From: an uncultured Roseovarius sp.
GTDB lineage: Bacteria; Pseudomonadota; Alphaproteobacteria; Rhodobacterales; Rhodobacteraceae
Direction of reading: 5' to 3'
Length of the DNA stretch: 64,000 nucleotides
Assembly (NCBI GenBank): GCA_947503145.1
Contig: CANNCP010000013.1
Coordinates: 19,925 to 83,924, forward strand
The stretch's first letter is position 1; the number at the start of each line of letters is the position of its first letter. Under the pieces are notes generated by a model. The model saw only the letters and a program-made list of their open reading frames with translations. It was not told the DNA's origin and did no database searches. A program made the position numbers and the translations under genes. Shown here piece by piece: positions 26,339 to 34,310 of the stretch.

Positions 26339-27736
26339 TCACGGCAGGACGACCCCTCCGAAAGCTTGGGCGAGGAACGGGCCGCTCAGGAGCCCCAAAC
26401 CGATCAGCGCAATGGCACAAAGCACGGCTATTGCGCCGCTGGACCGGCCCAACGTGGCGGGCCTCGCGTCCGGTCGAGCGGTGAAATACATCGGCGCGAT
26501 GACCCGCGCGTAATAGAACAGCGAGACGACGGTGTTCAGCACCGCCGCGAGTGCCAGCCATGTATAGCCGCCGTCGATGGTGACCAGGAACAACCCCAAC
26601 TTGCCCACGAATCCGATCAGCGGCGGGATGCCGACCAGCGACAGGAACGCCACGATCAGCCCCGCCGCCATGTCGGGGCGCGTGCGCGCCAGCCCATTGT
26701 AATCCTCCAGCGCCGTGCGACCGCGCAGATGGGCGACGACGGCAAAGGCGGTCACGTTCGCAAGCGCATAGGCGGCCAGAAACCAGATCAGCGCGGGCAG
26801 CGCCTCCGCGCTAAGGTCCGCCACGGCCACAGCCATCAACGCATAGCCCGATTGCGACACCGAGGACCAGCCGATCAGGCGGCGCACATCGGTCTGCCAG
26901 AGTGCGGCGAGGTTGCCGAGGCTCATCGTCAGAACCGACAGCGCCGCGATCAGCGGGCGCAGCATGTCCGTCTCGGGGAACAGATGCACCAGCCGGTAAA
27001 GCGCCAGCGCCGCGCCGATCTTGGGCACCACCGTCAGGAAGGCCGCCGCGGGCACCGGCGCGCCCTCGGCCACGTCGGGCATCCAGGCGTGCCCCGGCAC
27101 CGCGCCCAGCTTGAACGCCAGGCCGCAGACGATCAGCGCAAGGCCCAGAAGCGCCAGCGGGGATGAGACATCCGCGCCTTTCAGGGCGGCGAAATCGCTG
27201 GTCCCTGTCATGCCCATCAACAGGATTACGCCGATCACCAGCAGCGCATTGGCGAGCGCGCCGATCAGGAAGTATTTCATTCCCGCCTCGACCGACAGCG
27301 CCCAGTCGCGGTGCCAGACGGCCAGCACATAGCCCGTGACCGAGGACAACAGCACCGCCATGACAAGCTGCATCAGGTCCGCCGCCCCGGCCATCGCGAC
27401 CGCGCCGAGCGCGGAAAACAGCGTCATCGTGTAGAACTCGCCATGGCGCCGGTCGCTGGCGAACCAGCACGGCGCCAGCGCCAGGCAAAGCGCCGTCGTC
27501 ACCACGATTATCGCCCGCGCCCAAAGCGTCACGCCATCCAGCGCGAAGGTGCCCGAAAAGGTCAGCCGCGCCGCCCCCGCTTGCGCGAGCGCCCAAAGCG
27601 CCGCGACCGCGAGTGCTGTCAGCGCCGCGGCAAGGCACCAGCCCAGCCGGGGCTGCGGCAGCACCATCGCCAGCAAAAGCGCCGCGATGGCCCCCGCGAT
27701 CAGCGCGATCTCGGGGCCAAGGTCCGCGACCGGCAT
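26339..27736 (-). CDS. nuoN: NuoN-like proton-translocating subunit
   Basis: 465 aa, about 13-14 hydrophobic helices, of the antiporter-like Nuo family. EAGMKYFLIGALANALLVIG (about 134-153) and LAFKLGAVPGHAWMPDVAEGAP (about 193-214, with the TM7-type Lys) are diagnostic, and QTDVRRLIGWSSVSQSGYALM (about 271-291) has Arg where Lys is usual. The segment that normally reads GxELLSLPL is MAVLLSSVTGYVL here, so the TM5 glutamate appears to be replaced. It would be an inner-membrane ion-channel subunit at the end of the leftward A-B/D-H-J-K-L-M-N operon, 1 bp from nuoM. Confidence 0.88.
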   Translation of the reverse strand: MPVADLGPEIALIAGAIAALLLAMVLPQPRLGWCLAAALTALAVAALWALAQAGAARLTFSGTFALDGVTLWARAIIVVTTALCLALAPCWFASDRRHGEFYTMTLFSALGAVAMAGAADLMQLVMAVLLSSVTGYVLAVWHRDWALSVEAGMKYFLIGALANALLVIGVILLMGMTGTSDFAALKGADVSSPLALLGLALIVCGLAFKLGAVPGHAWMPDVAEGAPVPAAAFLTVVPKIGAALALYRLVHLFPETDMLRPLIAALSVLTMSLGNLAALWQTDVRRLIGWSSVSQSGYALMAVAVADLSAEALPALIWFLAAYALANVTAFAVVAHLRGRTALEDYNGLARTRPDMAAGLIVAFLSLVGIPPLIGFVGKLGLFLVTIDGGYTWLALAAVLNTVVSLFYYARVIAPMYFTARPDARPATLGRSSGAIAVLCAIALIGLGLLSGPFLAQAFGGVVLP

Positions 27737-27737
27737 C

Positions 27738-29216
27738 TCAGCCGCCCCCGGTGGCCAGCAGGGCGCCGGCGCCGATCATCTCCAACAGCCAGGCGGGCCA
27801 GACCCCGATCAGGACCACCAGCACCAGCAGCGCGGCCATCACGCTCATCTCCACCGCCGTCAGGTCGGCGAAATCATTCAGCGCCGGCGGCCTCTGCCCG
27901 AAGAATATCCGTTGCAGCATCCCCAGGAACAACGCCGCCGTGACGATCAGGCCCAGCAGCGCCAGCGCCGCCAGCCAGGGCCAGACGGCGAAGGCGCCGA
28001 TGAAGATCTGCACCTCGGCCACGAAGCCGGCCAGCCCGGGCAGGCCCAGCGAGGCAAAGCTCGCCAGCCCCATCGCCGCCATCATGCGCGGCGCATTGCC
28101 CGCCAGCCCGCCGTAGTGGTCGAGGTCGTATTCCTGCCGGCGCGCCCAGAACGCCCCCGCGATCAGGAACAGCGCCCCGGTGATCAGCCCGTGCGCCACC
28201 ATCTCGACCACGGCCCCCGTCAGCGCCAGGTCGCGCGCCGCCTCGTGCCCCGTCACGGCAGAGCCCGCAACCGCGATGCCGAGCACCGCGTAGCCCATGT
28301 GGTTGACCGAGGTGTAGGCGATGCGCCGTTTCAGGTTCTCCTGCGCGAAAGCGACGATGCTGCCCCAGAGGATCGAGATCAGCGCCACGATGCCGATCGC
28401 CAGCGCCCAGGTGGCAAAGGTCTCGCGCATCATCTGCATCGCGATGCGCACCAGGCCATAAGTGCCCATCTTCAGCAGCACGCCGGCAAGAATGGCCGAG
28501 GCCGCGCCGGGCGCGTCCACATGCGCGGGCGGGAGCCAGGTATGCACGGGAAACAGCGGCGTCTTCACGGCAAAGCCGATGACGAAGCCCAGAAGGATCA
28601 GCCCGGCGCGCAGGTCCATCCCCGCCACCGGCTGCATCGCGATCAGCTCGCGCATGTCGAAGGTCAGCGGATCGACCATGAGCACCAGCGCGATGATCGC
28701 CAGCAGGATCAGCAGCGAGCCGGCGAGCGTGTAGAGAAAGAACTTCAGCGCCGCGCGCTGTGCCTCGCCGTGTCCCCAGCGCCCGATCAGGAAATACATG
28801 CCGACGAGGCTGAGATCGAAGAACACGTAGAAGATCAGCAGGTCGAGCGTCAGGAACACGCCCAGCGACGCGCCTTCGAGGAACAGGAACCAGGCGTAGT
28901 ACTGCCGCGCGTTCACCTCGCGCTCCATCGGCCAGGCGATGGCGGCGACGAACAGCAGCCCGCTCATCAGCGCCAGCGGCAGCGAGATGCCGTCGACACC
29001 CACCCGCCAGGCGACGCCGAGCGCGGGGATCCACGGCGCCTCCTGCACCGCCTGGAACCCTGCCGCCGGCGTGAAGCCGGCCCAGACCACGACCAGCGCC
29101 ACAAGCGACAGCGCCGCCGCCGCGATGGCCAGGGAGCGCGACAGGGAGGCGGACAGCGGCGCGAAGGCCAGCAGGGCCGCGGCGGCGAGGGGCAGCAGGA
29201 TGGCAAGTGTCAGCAC
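27738..29216 (-). CDS. nuoM: NuoM-like proton-translocating subunit
   Basis: 492 aa, usual NuoM length. VFFDLSLVGMYFLIGRWG (about 131-148) corresponds to the TM5 region and has Asp where NuoM has Glu. FAVKTPLFPVHTWLPPAHVD (about 220-239) keeps the TM7 Lys, ENLKRRIAYTSVNHMGYAVL (about 292-311) keeps the TM8 Lys, and GFVAEVQIF keeps the TM12 Glu. The channel residues are thus largely present. It is 2 bp downstream of nuoL. Together with L and N it would form three antiporter-like pumps in the membrane. Confidence 0.92.
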   Translation of the reverse strand: MLTLAILLPLAAAALLAFAPLSASLSRSLAIAAAALSLVALVVVWAGFTPAAGFQAVQEAPWIPALGVAWRVGVDGISLPLALMSGLLFVAAIAWPMEREVNARQYYAWFLFLEGASLGVFLTLDLLIFYVFFDLSLVGMYFLIGRWGHGEAQRAALKFFLYTLAGSLLILLAIIALVLMVDPLTFDMRELIAMQPVAGMDLRAGLILLGFVIGFAVKTPLFPVHTWLPPAHVDAPGAASAILAGVLLKMGTYGLVRIAMQMMRETFATWALAIGIVALISILWGSIVAFAQENLKRRIAYTSVNHMGYAVLGIAVAGSAVTGHEAARDLALTGAVVEMVAHGLITGALFLIAGAFWARRQEYDLDHYGGLAGNAPRMMAAMGLASFASLGLPGLAGFVAEVQIFIGAFAVWPWLAALALLGLIVTAALFLGMLQRIFFGQRPPALNDFADLTAVEMSVMAALLVLVVLIGVWPAWLLEMIGAGALLATGGG

Positions 29217-29218
29217 CG

Positions 29219-31207
29219 TCAGAACCTCCGGAATATCAGGAACAGGATCGCGGCCGCCGCGCCGGTGACGAATATCGCGTAATAATGATGCGACAGCCCG
29301 GTTTGCAGCCGCCGTGCATCGGCGCCACTGTGCCCGATGATGCGTGCGGCTCCTTCGGGCAGGCCGTCGGCCAGCGTTTCGCCCGGATTATCGCTCAGAC
29401 GTGCCAGTGCGCGCGTTATCGCGACCGTCCGCCAGACCGCAGCGTCGATCAGTCTGTGGTCAGCTTGCATCAATCCACGGAAACCGCGCCGACCGTGCGG
29501 CAGCATCCGTGTCGCGCCCTCAGCCCCTTGCGGAACCGCGCCCGGTCCCGCCTTGTCGAACCAGCGCCACCCACGCGCAACCCGCTTTGCCAGTCGGGCG
29601 GCCCCGCGCGGGAGCGCATCGAGAACGGCATCGTCGATATAGGCGGCCAGACGGGCCATCTGCCCGAAGGGCAGGACGATCCCGGCGTCGATCAGCGCAG
29701 GCAGACCCAGCCAGTCAGCGGCTTGCGGCTCCGGCGCCTTTTCCCGCCGTGCCAGCGTCAGCCCGGCCAGCAGGCCGGTGGCGACCAGCACGAGCGACAC
29801 TGCGGTTTCCAGCGATACCCCCTCGGGCAGGCGCATCGGCAATGCCGCCTGCACCGGGTCGAGCCACAACAGCCCAAGACCGACGCAAGCCAGGGCCAGC
29901 GCCCCCGTCGCGGCAATCTCGGGCCAGCGCGGCCTTGCCTCCGGCGCCGTATTCCCCGGCGCATAGGCCAGCCACCAAAACCGCGCGGCATACGCGGCGG
30001 AAAGCGCGCCTGCGACCATCACAGCAAGCCCCAGCCAGAGGCTTTCGTGCATGGCGGCGGCAGCAATCCGTTCCTTGCTCCAGGCGGCGCCCATGGGCGG
30101 CACCGCTGCCAGCGCCAGAGCCGCCAGCGCGGTCAGCCCGGCTGTCCAGGGCAGCGCGTGCATATATCCCATTTCGCGCAGGCGATAGGTTCCGGCGGCC
30201 TCTCCCGCGATCCCGGCAGACAGGAACAGCGGTGCCTTGAACGCGGCATGGGTGACCAGATGCACCACCGCGACGCCCGGGTAGCCCACGCCCACGGCCA
30301 CGGCCACGGCCACGAACATCAGCCCCAGTTGCGCCGAGGTCGAGGCCGCCAGCAGCTTTTTCGCGTGCCCGTGCATCACCGCCACCGCGCCGCCCGCCAG
30401 CGCCGTGACGAGGCCAAGCGCGATGACCGCGCCGCTCCAGCCCGGCACGCCGCTTAGCCACGGATGCAGCCGCGCCAGCAGATAGGCCCCCGCCGCGACC
30501 ATCGTCGCCGCGTGCAGCAGCGCCGAGACCGAGGACGGCCCGTCCATCGCGCGGAACAGCCAGACCGCGAACGGCCCTTGCCCCGCCTTGGCCCCGGCAG
30601 CGACCAGCACGCCGAAGGCGGCCAGCGCCAGCGCCGTTCCGTTCAGCCGCCCGAGCGCGGCATAATCGAGCGTGCCCGCGCCGCTCCATGTCGCCATCAG
30701 CGCGATGAACAGGCCCAGATCGCCCAGCCGGGTGGTCACGAAGGCATAGCGCCCCGAGGCCATGTTTGTGTGGTCGCGCCAATGGTGGCCGATCAGCGCC
30801 CAGGAACAGAACCCCATCACCTCCCAGCCGATCAGCAGCGACAGCAGGTCGGCGGCGGTCACGGTCAGCAGCATCGCGCCGGTGAATATCAACATCAGGC
30901 CGAGCAGCCGCGCCCGCCCGCGCCGTTCCTCATGCGCGGCGGCAAAGACCAGAACCGCCAGCGCCACCGCCGGGACGGTGATCGCCACGGCGGCCGAAAG
31001 CGGCGTCAGCGCCAGCCGCAATTCCAGCCCCGTGCCCCAGACAAAGCTGCCCTGCCAGCCCTGCGCGGCGGCCAGCACCGCCAGCGCCAGCGTCACAACT
31101 GCCGCGCCGCCCGTTATCAGCGCCAGGCGCAGCCGCGGCCCGTCGCCTTGCGTCCAGATCGCCAGCCCGGCCAGCGCCGGAAAGAGAGGCAGCGCGAACA
31201 GCATCAA
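29219..31207 (-). CDS. nuoL: NuoL-like proton-translocating subunit
   Basis: 662 aa. Conserved NuoL features are LLIGWEVMGFCSWALIGHHW (TM5 Glu), GAKAGQGPFAVWLFRAMDGP (TM7 Lys), SSVSALLHAATMVAAGAYLL and HGHAKKLLAASTSAQLGLM (TM8 Lys), followed by HLVTHAAFKAPLFL. The C-terminal third, including the final helix YYAIFVTGAAAAILFLIF, corresponds to the lateral helix and TM16 that clamp the antiporter subunits in complex I. That supports assembly with M and N and argues against a stand-alone antiporter. It overlaps nuoK by 4 bp. Confidence 0.93.
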   Translation of the reverse strand: MMLFALPLFPALAGLAIWTQGDGPRLRLALITGGAAVVTLALAVLAAAQGWQGSFVWGTGLELRLALTPLSAAVAITVPAVALAVLVFAAAHEERRGRARLLGLMLIFTGAMLLTVTAADLLSLLIGWEVMGFCSWALIGHHWRDHTNMASGRYAFVTTRLGDLGLFIALMATWSGAGTLDYAALGRLNGTALALAAFGVLVAAGAKAGQGPFAVWLFRAMDGPSSVSALLHAATMVAAGAYLLARLHPWLSGVPGWSGAVIALGLVTALAGGAVAVMHGHAKKLLAASTSAQLGLMFVAVAVAVGVGYPGVAVVHLVTHAAFKAPLFLSAGIAGEAAGTYRLREMGYMHALPWTAGLTALAALALAAVPPMGAAWSKERIAAAAMHESLWLGLAVMVAGALSAAYAARFWWLAYAPGNTAPEARPRWPEIAATGALALACVGLGLLWLDPVQAALPMRLPEGVSLETAVSLVLVATGLLAGLTLARREKAPEPQAADWLGLPALIDAGIVLPFGQMARLAAYIDDAVLDALPRGAARLAKRVARGWRWFDKAGPGAVPQGAEGATRMLPHGRRGFRGLMQADHRLIDAAVWRTVAITRALARLSDNPGETLADGLPEGAARIIGHSGADARRLQTGLSHHYYAIFVTGAAAAILFLIFRRF

Positions 31208-31509
31208 TGCCTCATCGTCTTCAGGCTTTCGGTTATGTCCGCCTGCCGCTTGCGGTAGACCGCGACGACAAGCGCAAAGCCCACCGCCATCTCGACCGCC
31301 ATCACCGCCATGACGATGATTGCCAGAAGCTGCCCCTCGGGCGCGCCACCAAGCGAGAACGCCCAGAAACCGATCACTGCGAGGATCGCGCCGTTCAACA
31401 TCAGCTCCAGCCCCATCATCAGCATGACGAAGCTCTGCTGCGACAGCGCGCCGTAAAGCCCGATGCCGATCAGCGCGGCGGCGACGATCAGGACGGAGAC
31501 CAGCGTCAT
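31204..31509 (-). CDS. nuoK: NuoK-like subunit
   Basis: 101 aa from ATG 31509, the canonical NuoK length; a longer reading to 31545 would overlap nuoJ. Three membrane helices carry both conserved acidic residues: Glu in MMGLELMLNGAIL (TM2) and Glu in MAVMAVEMAVGFALVV (TM3). NuoK links the E-channel to the antiporter subunits. Retention of both Glu suggests that charge relay through the membrane is still selected. Confidence 0.92.
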   Translation of the reverse strand: MTLVSVLIVAAALIGIGLYGALSQQSFVMLMMGLELMLNGAILAVIGFWAFSLGGAPEGQLLAIIVMAVMAVEMAVGFALVVAVYRKRQADITESLKTMRH

Positions 31510-31510
31510 C

Positions 31511-32110
31511 TCAATGCCCTCCGTGGTGGTGATGTCCGCCGCCATTCTCCGGCTGCCGCCCCGCGGGCGCGCCGCCGGGGGTAAGGCCGGGCGGCACAGA
31601 TCCAGCGTCGGAGTCGCTATAGCGGCCCGAGCGGGCCGACAGCACCACCGCGCCGATCATCGTCGCCAAAAGCGTGACGCCCGCTGTCTCGAAGATCAGC
31701 ATCGACGGCCCGAGGAGTTCGTGGCCCAGAGCGCGCACCACGTCGGCGCCCTGTGGCACCGGGTTCGATGGCAGGTCCGACAGCAGCGCCGCCGCCGACA
31801 GCCCGGCAAAGGCGACGATCCCCGCCGCGACGGCAAAGCGGTGCTGATGCACCATTACCATCGGGTTCAGCCCGGCGGGGTTCATCATGAACATCACCAT
31901 GAACAGCGCCATGACCATCATCTCGACCGCCATCATGAAGATCGTGGCGATGCCGATATAGGGCGCGGCGAGCAGCACCGCGATCAGGCCGACGGCGATG
32001 AAAGACACCATCAGCTGAAACGAGGCGCGCACCATGGAATCGACCCGGAACACGCGCCAGCCCGACCAGATCGCCAGCGCAGAAAGGGCAAGGAAGAGCG
32101 CATCGGTCAT
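31511..32110 (-). CDS. nuoJ: NuoJ-like subunit with Met-rich segment and His-rich tail
   Basis: 199 aa. Helices RASFQLMVSFIAVGLIAVLL and IGIATIFMMAVEMMVMALFM match NuoJ. The latter region is unusually Met-rich (FMVMFMMNPAGLNPMVMVHQ). The C-terminus ends GGGHHHHGGH after a disordered stretch, not a feature of ordinary NuoJ as I know it. The tail may bind metal, fitting the copper setting, but this is inference. It overlaps nuoH by 4 bp and lies 1 bp from nuoK. Confidence 0.9.
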   Translation of the reverse strand: MTDALFLALSALAIWSGWRVFRVDSMVRASFQLMVSFIAVGLIAVLLAAPYIGIATIFMMAVEMMVMALFMVMFMMNPAGLNPMVMVHQHRFAVAAGIVAFAGLSAAALLSDLPSNPVPQGADVVRALGHELLGPSMLIFETAGVTLLATMIGAVVLSARSGRYSDSDAGSVPPGLTPGGAPAGRQPENGGGHHHHGGH

Positions 32111-32977
32111 GGCAGCACCTCCACGCCCACCAGCGCCAGACTGGCGAAGGAGAGCGGCAGCAGCACCACCCAGAGCAGGGTCAGCATCCGTGCGGGTGGC
32201 ATCCGCACAAAGAACCGCCCGGCAGCCACCGTTGCGGCCATCACGGCCAGCGTCTTAAGCAGCAGCCAGACCGGCCCCGGCAGCACCGGCCCCAGATGGC
32301 CGCCGAGAAAGGCTGTCGCTGCCATGGCCGAGAAAGCTACCAGCATCGCCGCCCGCGCGAATTTCCAAAGCGCCAGCGCCGGGCCGCTTTCCTCGGCGCT
32401 GGTGCCGCCCGCCAGTTCCGCGCCATCGGCATAATCGAACGGCCCGCGCAAGGTGATCGCCAGCCCCAGCGCCATGAAGAGCGGCAGGCCGAGCGGTTGG
32501 CGCACCACGTTCCACAGACCGCGCTGCGCCTCGACGACCTCCACGACCGACAGCGATTTCGCCGGCAGCGCCGCGCCAATCAGCACGAACATCGACAGCA
32601 GCATCGCCGGCAGGGCGATGGCGACATAGCGATAGGCGCCGATCAGTGGAAAGGGCGCGTTCGGCGACCAGCCATGCAGAAAGACGACCACCACCGTCAG
32701 CGCCTCGCTAGCGCCCCAAAGGACAAGGCCGGTTGACAGATCGCTGGCGACGACGTCCTCGGCCAGCGGCACCACTGACAGGCCCACCAGCGCCAGCGCC
32801 AGATACCAGCCGGTCGGGCGCCTCGGTCGGGGTGTTCGGACGCAGCAGCAGCGCCGCGCCATTGCGGATCGGCCCCATGACAACGGCGCCGCGCCCGGTG
32901 CCGATGCGGTCGAACATCGCGGCAAACCAGACCAGCGGCGGCAGCGCCATCAGCAGGATGACGGTTGCAAGGATCAT
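32107..32977 (-). pseudogene. nuoH: NuoH-like subunit, frameshifted in this sequence
   Basis: The gene starts at ATG 32977 (MILATVILLMALPPLVWFAA) and reads GRGAVVMGPIRNGAALLLRP, then EAPDR. After this, at about 32809-32813, the frame shifts by one base and continues as WYLALALVGLSVVPLAEDVV to the stop at 32107. One extra base in the CCGGC stretch explains it. The body has HGWSPNAPFPLIGAYRYVAI, FDYADGAELAGG and EESGPALALW, recognisable but divergent NuoH motifs. NuoH normally forms much of the quinone chamber. The call is pseudogene if the base is real; a sequencing error would restore a protein of about 290 aa. Confidence 0.8.
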
Positions 32978-33852
32978 GCGGTCTCCTTGGTCAAAAAGGC
33001 GGCGCGCAGGCGCGAGGGCGGGAAACTGGCCAGCCAGAGCACCGCCTCGGCCCATTCCAGACCCGGCAGCGCCTCGGACAAGGGGGCGGGTGTTTCGGCA
33101 ACCGCCTCACCGCGTAGCCATGTCGCCAGCCGTCGCCGCATGCCCGAGCCTTTGGGCAGCGCCATGAGCGCCCCGCGCATCCGTGCAGCAACCGGCCCGA
33201 TCCCCATCAGCCGCAGCATCCGCGCGGCGCAGAGGGCGGGCGCATCGCCCCGCCGCCCCTGTTCAATCGGTGGCGAGACCACGGTGGCCGATACGATCAC
33301 GTCACCTTGCAACGTCATATCCAGCACAAGCCCCGGCGGCCACATCGGCAGGAACGGGCCGAACCGCGCAGTATAGGCATCCAGCGCCAGCCCGTCGCGG
33401 ATGTCGTCCGCAGTCATCGCCATCGGCCGGCCATAGGGATTGCCGCCCATCATGCCGCGCCCGCCTTGCCCGTGCGGTCCCATCCCCTGCCAGGGATGCG
33501 GCGGCACGTCGGGGCGCTGGTCGGGGTCATCCGCCTCTGCCGCAGCCCGGATCGCGGGCAGGGGATCGTCGCCCGCCACGGCCTCGCCCCGCTGGAACAG
33601 CGGCGGCGCCTGCCACCAGACCGTCCCGCGCGGCGTCGGGATCTGCGCGTGAAGCCGTTCCAGTTCGGTCTTGTGCGCGCCATCCACCGCGCCCGCGACC
33701 AGCAGCACGCGGGCGTGGCGGGGGCTGTCAACCAGACGCAGGCCGGGCCGGTGCCGCAGCCCTTCGACCGGCACCAGACCCTGTGCGCCAACCACCGCAA
33801 AAACCGGGATCTCGGCGCCGCGCGCCAGGGCGGAAAGCCAGTTCATTGCCAT
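32974..33852 (-). CDS. Hybrid NuoB/NuoD-like protein lacking the Fe-S cysteines
   Basis: 292 aa from ATG 33852, behind GAGGGGG. Residues 14-90 resemble the NuoB fold (EIPVFAVVGAQGLVPV, then LRLVDSPRHARVLLVAGAVD, LERLHAQIPTPRGTVWW) but contain no cysteine, so the N2 cluster cannot form. A Gly/Met/His linker (PHGQGGRGMMGGN) follows. Residues 160-195 (ARFGPFLPMWPPGLVLDMTL, QGDVIVSAT) resemble the N-terminal sheet of NuoD (GPQHPAxxGVLRLxLxLxGE), and the quinone-site HRGxE motif is absent. The only Cys is at about 208. It overlaps nuoA and the nuoH start. Most likely a structural cap on the membrane arm (inference). Confidence 0.75.
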   Translation of the reverse strand: MAMNWLSALARGAEIPVFAVVGAQGLVPVEGLRHRPGLRLVDSPRHARVLLVAGAVDGAHKTELERLHAQIPTPRGTVWWQAPPLFQRGEAVAGDDPLPAIRAAAEADDPDQRPDVPPHPWQGMGPHGQGGRGMMGGNPYGRPMAMTADDIRDGLALDAYTARFGPFLPMWPPGLVLDMTLQGDVIVSATVVSPPIEQGRRGDAPALCAARMLRLMGIGPVAARMRGALMALPKGSGMRRRLATWLRGEAVAETPAPLSEALPGLEWAEAVLWLASFPPSRLRAAFLTKETA

Positions 33853-34187
33853 CGGAACACCCCCTCGCGCCAGCCATAGAGGATACCGACGGACAGGATG
33901 CCGAGGAACATGCCCATCTCGGCCAGCGCCACCGGCCCGGTTTCGACATAGACCACCGCCCACGGATACATGAACATCATCTCCATCTCAAAGGCGATGA
34001 AGAGCAGCGTCATCGGGTAATAGCGCACATGAAACCGCTGCCAGGCATGGGTTTCGGGCAGCCCACCCCCGAGAAAGGGCGCGCGCTGCGGCCATGTCGC
34101 ATCAGTCCGCGCGCCGATCCGCTGCATCGCGACCGCAAAGGCGATGGCAAGCAGCACAAGGATGAGGGGCATTGCGATCCCGGTCAT
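33843..34187 (-). CDS. nuoA: NuoA-like subunit
   Basis: 114 aa, three helices. The TM2 motif YPMTLLFIAFEMEMMFMYPW (about 56-75) retains the two acidic residues and PWA of NuoA. The loop that usually reads PYECG is PFLGGGLP, so the conserved Cys of the quinone-proximal loop is missing. First gene of the nuo-like operon, with GGAGG before the ATG. It lies 123 bp from the DUF305 stop on the same strand, so read-through from the DUF305 promoter is possible. Confidence 0.9.
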   Translation of the reverse strand: MTGIAMPLILVLLAIAFAVAMQRIGARTDATWPQRAPFLGGGLPETHAWQRFHVRYYPMTLLFIAFEMEMMFMYPWAVVYVETGPVALAEMGMFLGILSVGILYGWREGVFRWQ

Positions 34188-34252
34188 CGTCCTGTCCTCC
34201 GTTCACGTTCCGCGCGGGGTCATTCCCGACGCCTTATCACCCATTCCGTGAA

Positions 34253-34265
34253 GGATAGCATATCC
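34253..34265. repeat. Small perfect dyad upstream of nuoA
   Basis: GGATA (34253-34257), GCA, TATCC (34261-34265), 66 bp before the nuoA start. It may be part of an operator or promoter in the 123-bp DUF305-nuoA gap. No good -35/-10 pair is visible. Confidence 0.35.
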
Positions 34266-34310
34266 AACCGCAGTGTCGTCCGACCTGCCCGTGCCATCCC
34301 GAAACGACGC

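Noticed and set aside
27549..29282. 577-codon open frame opposite nuoM
   Set aside because: Shadow of nuoM; Arg/Gln/His-rich low-complexity translation and no ribosome site.
29219..31207. Interpretation of nuoL-M-N as an Mrp-type Na+/H+ antiporter
   Set aside because: Gene order A-B/D-H-J-K-L-M-N with NuoH, NuoJ and NuoK relatives and a NuoL lateral-helix tail fits complex I, and MrpE/F/G-like genes are absent.
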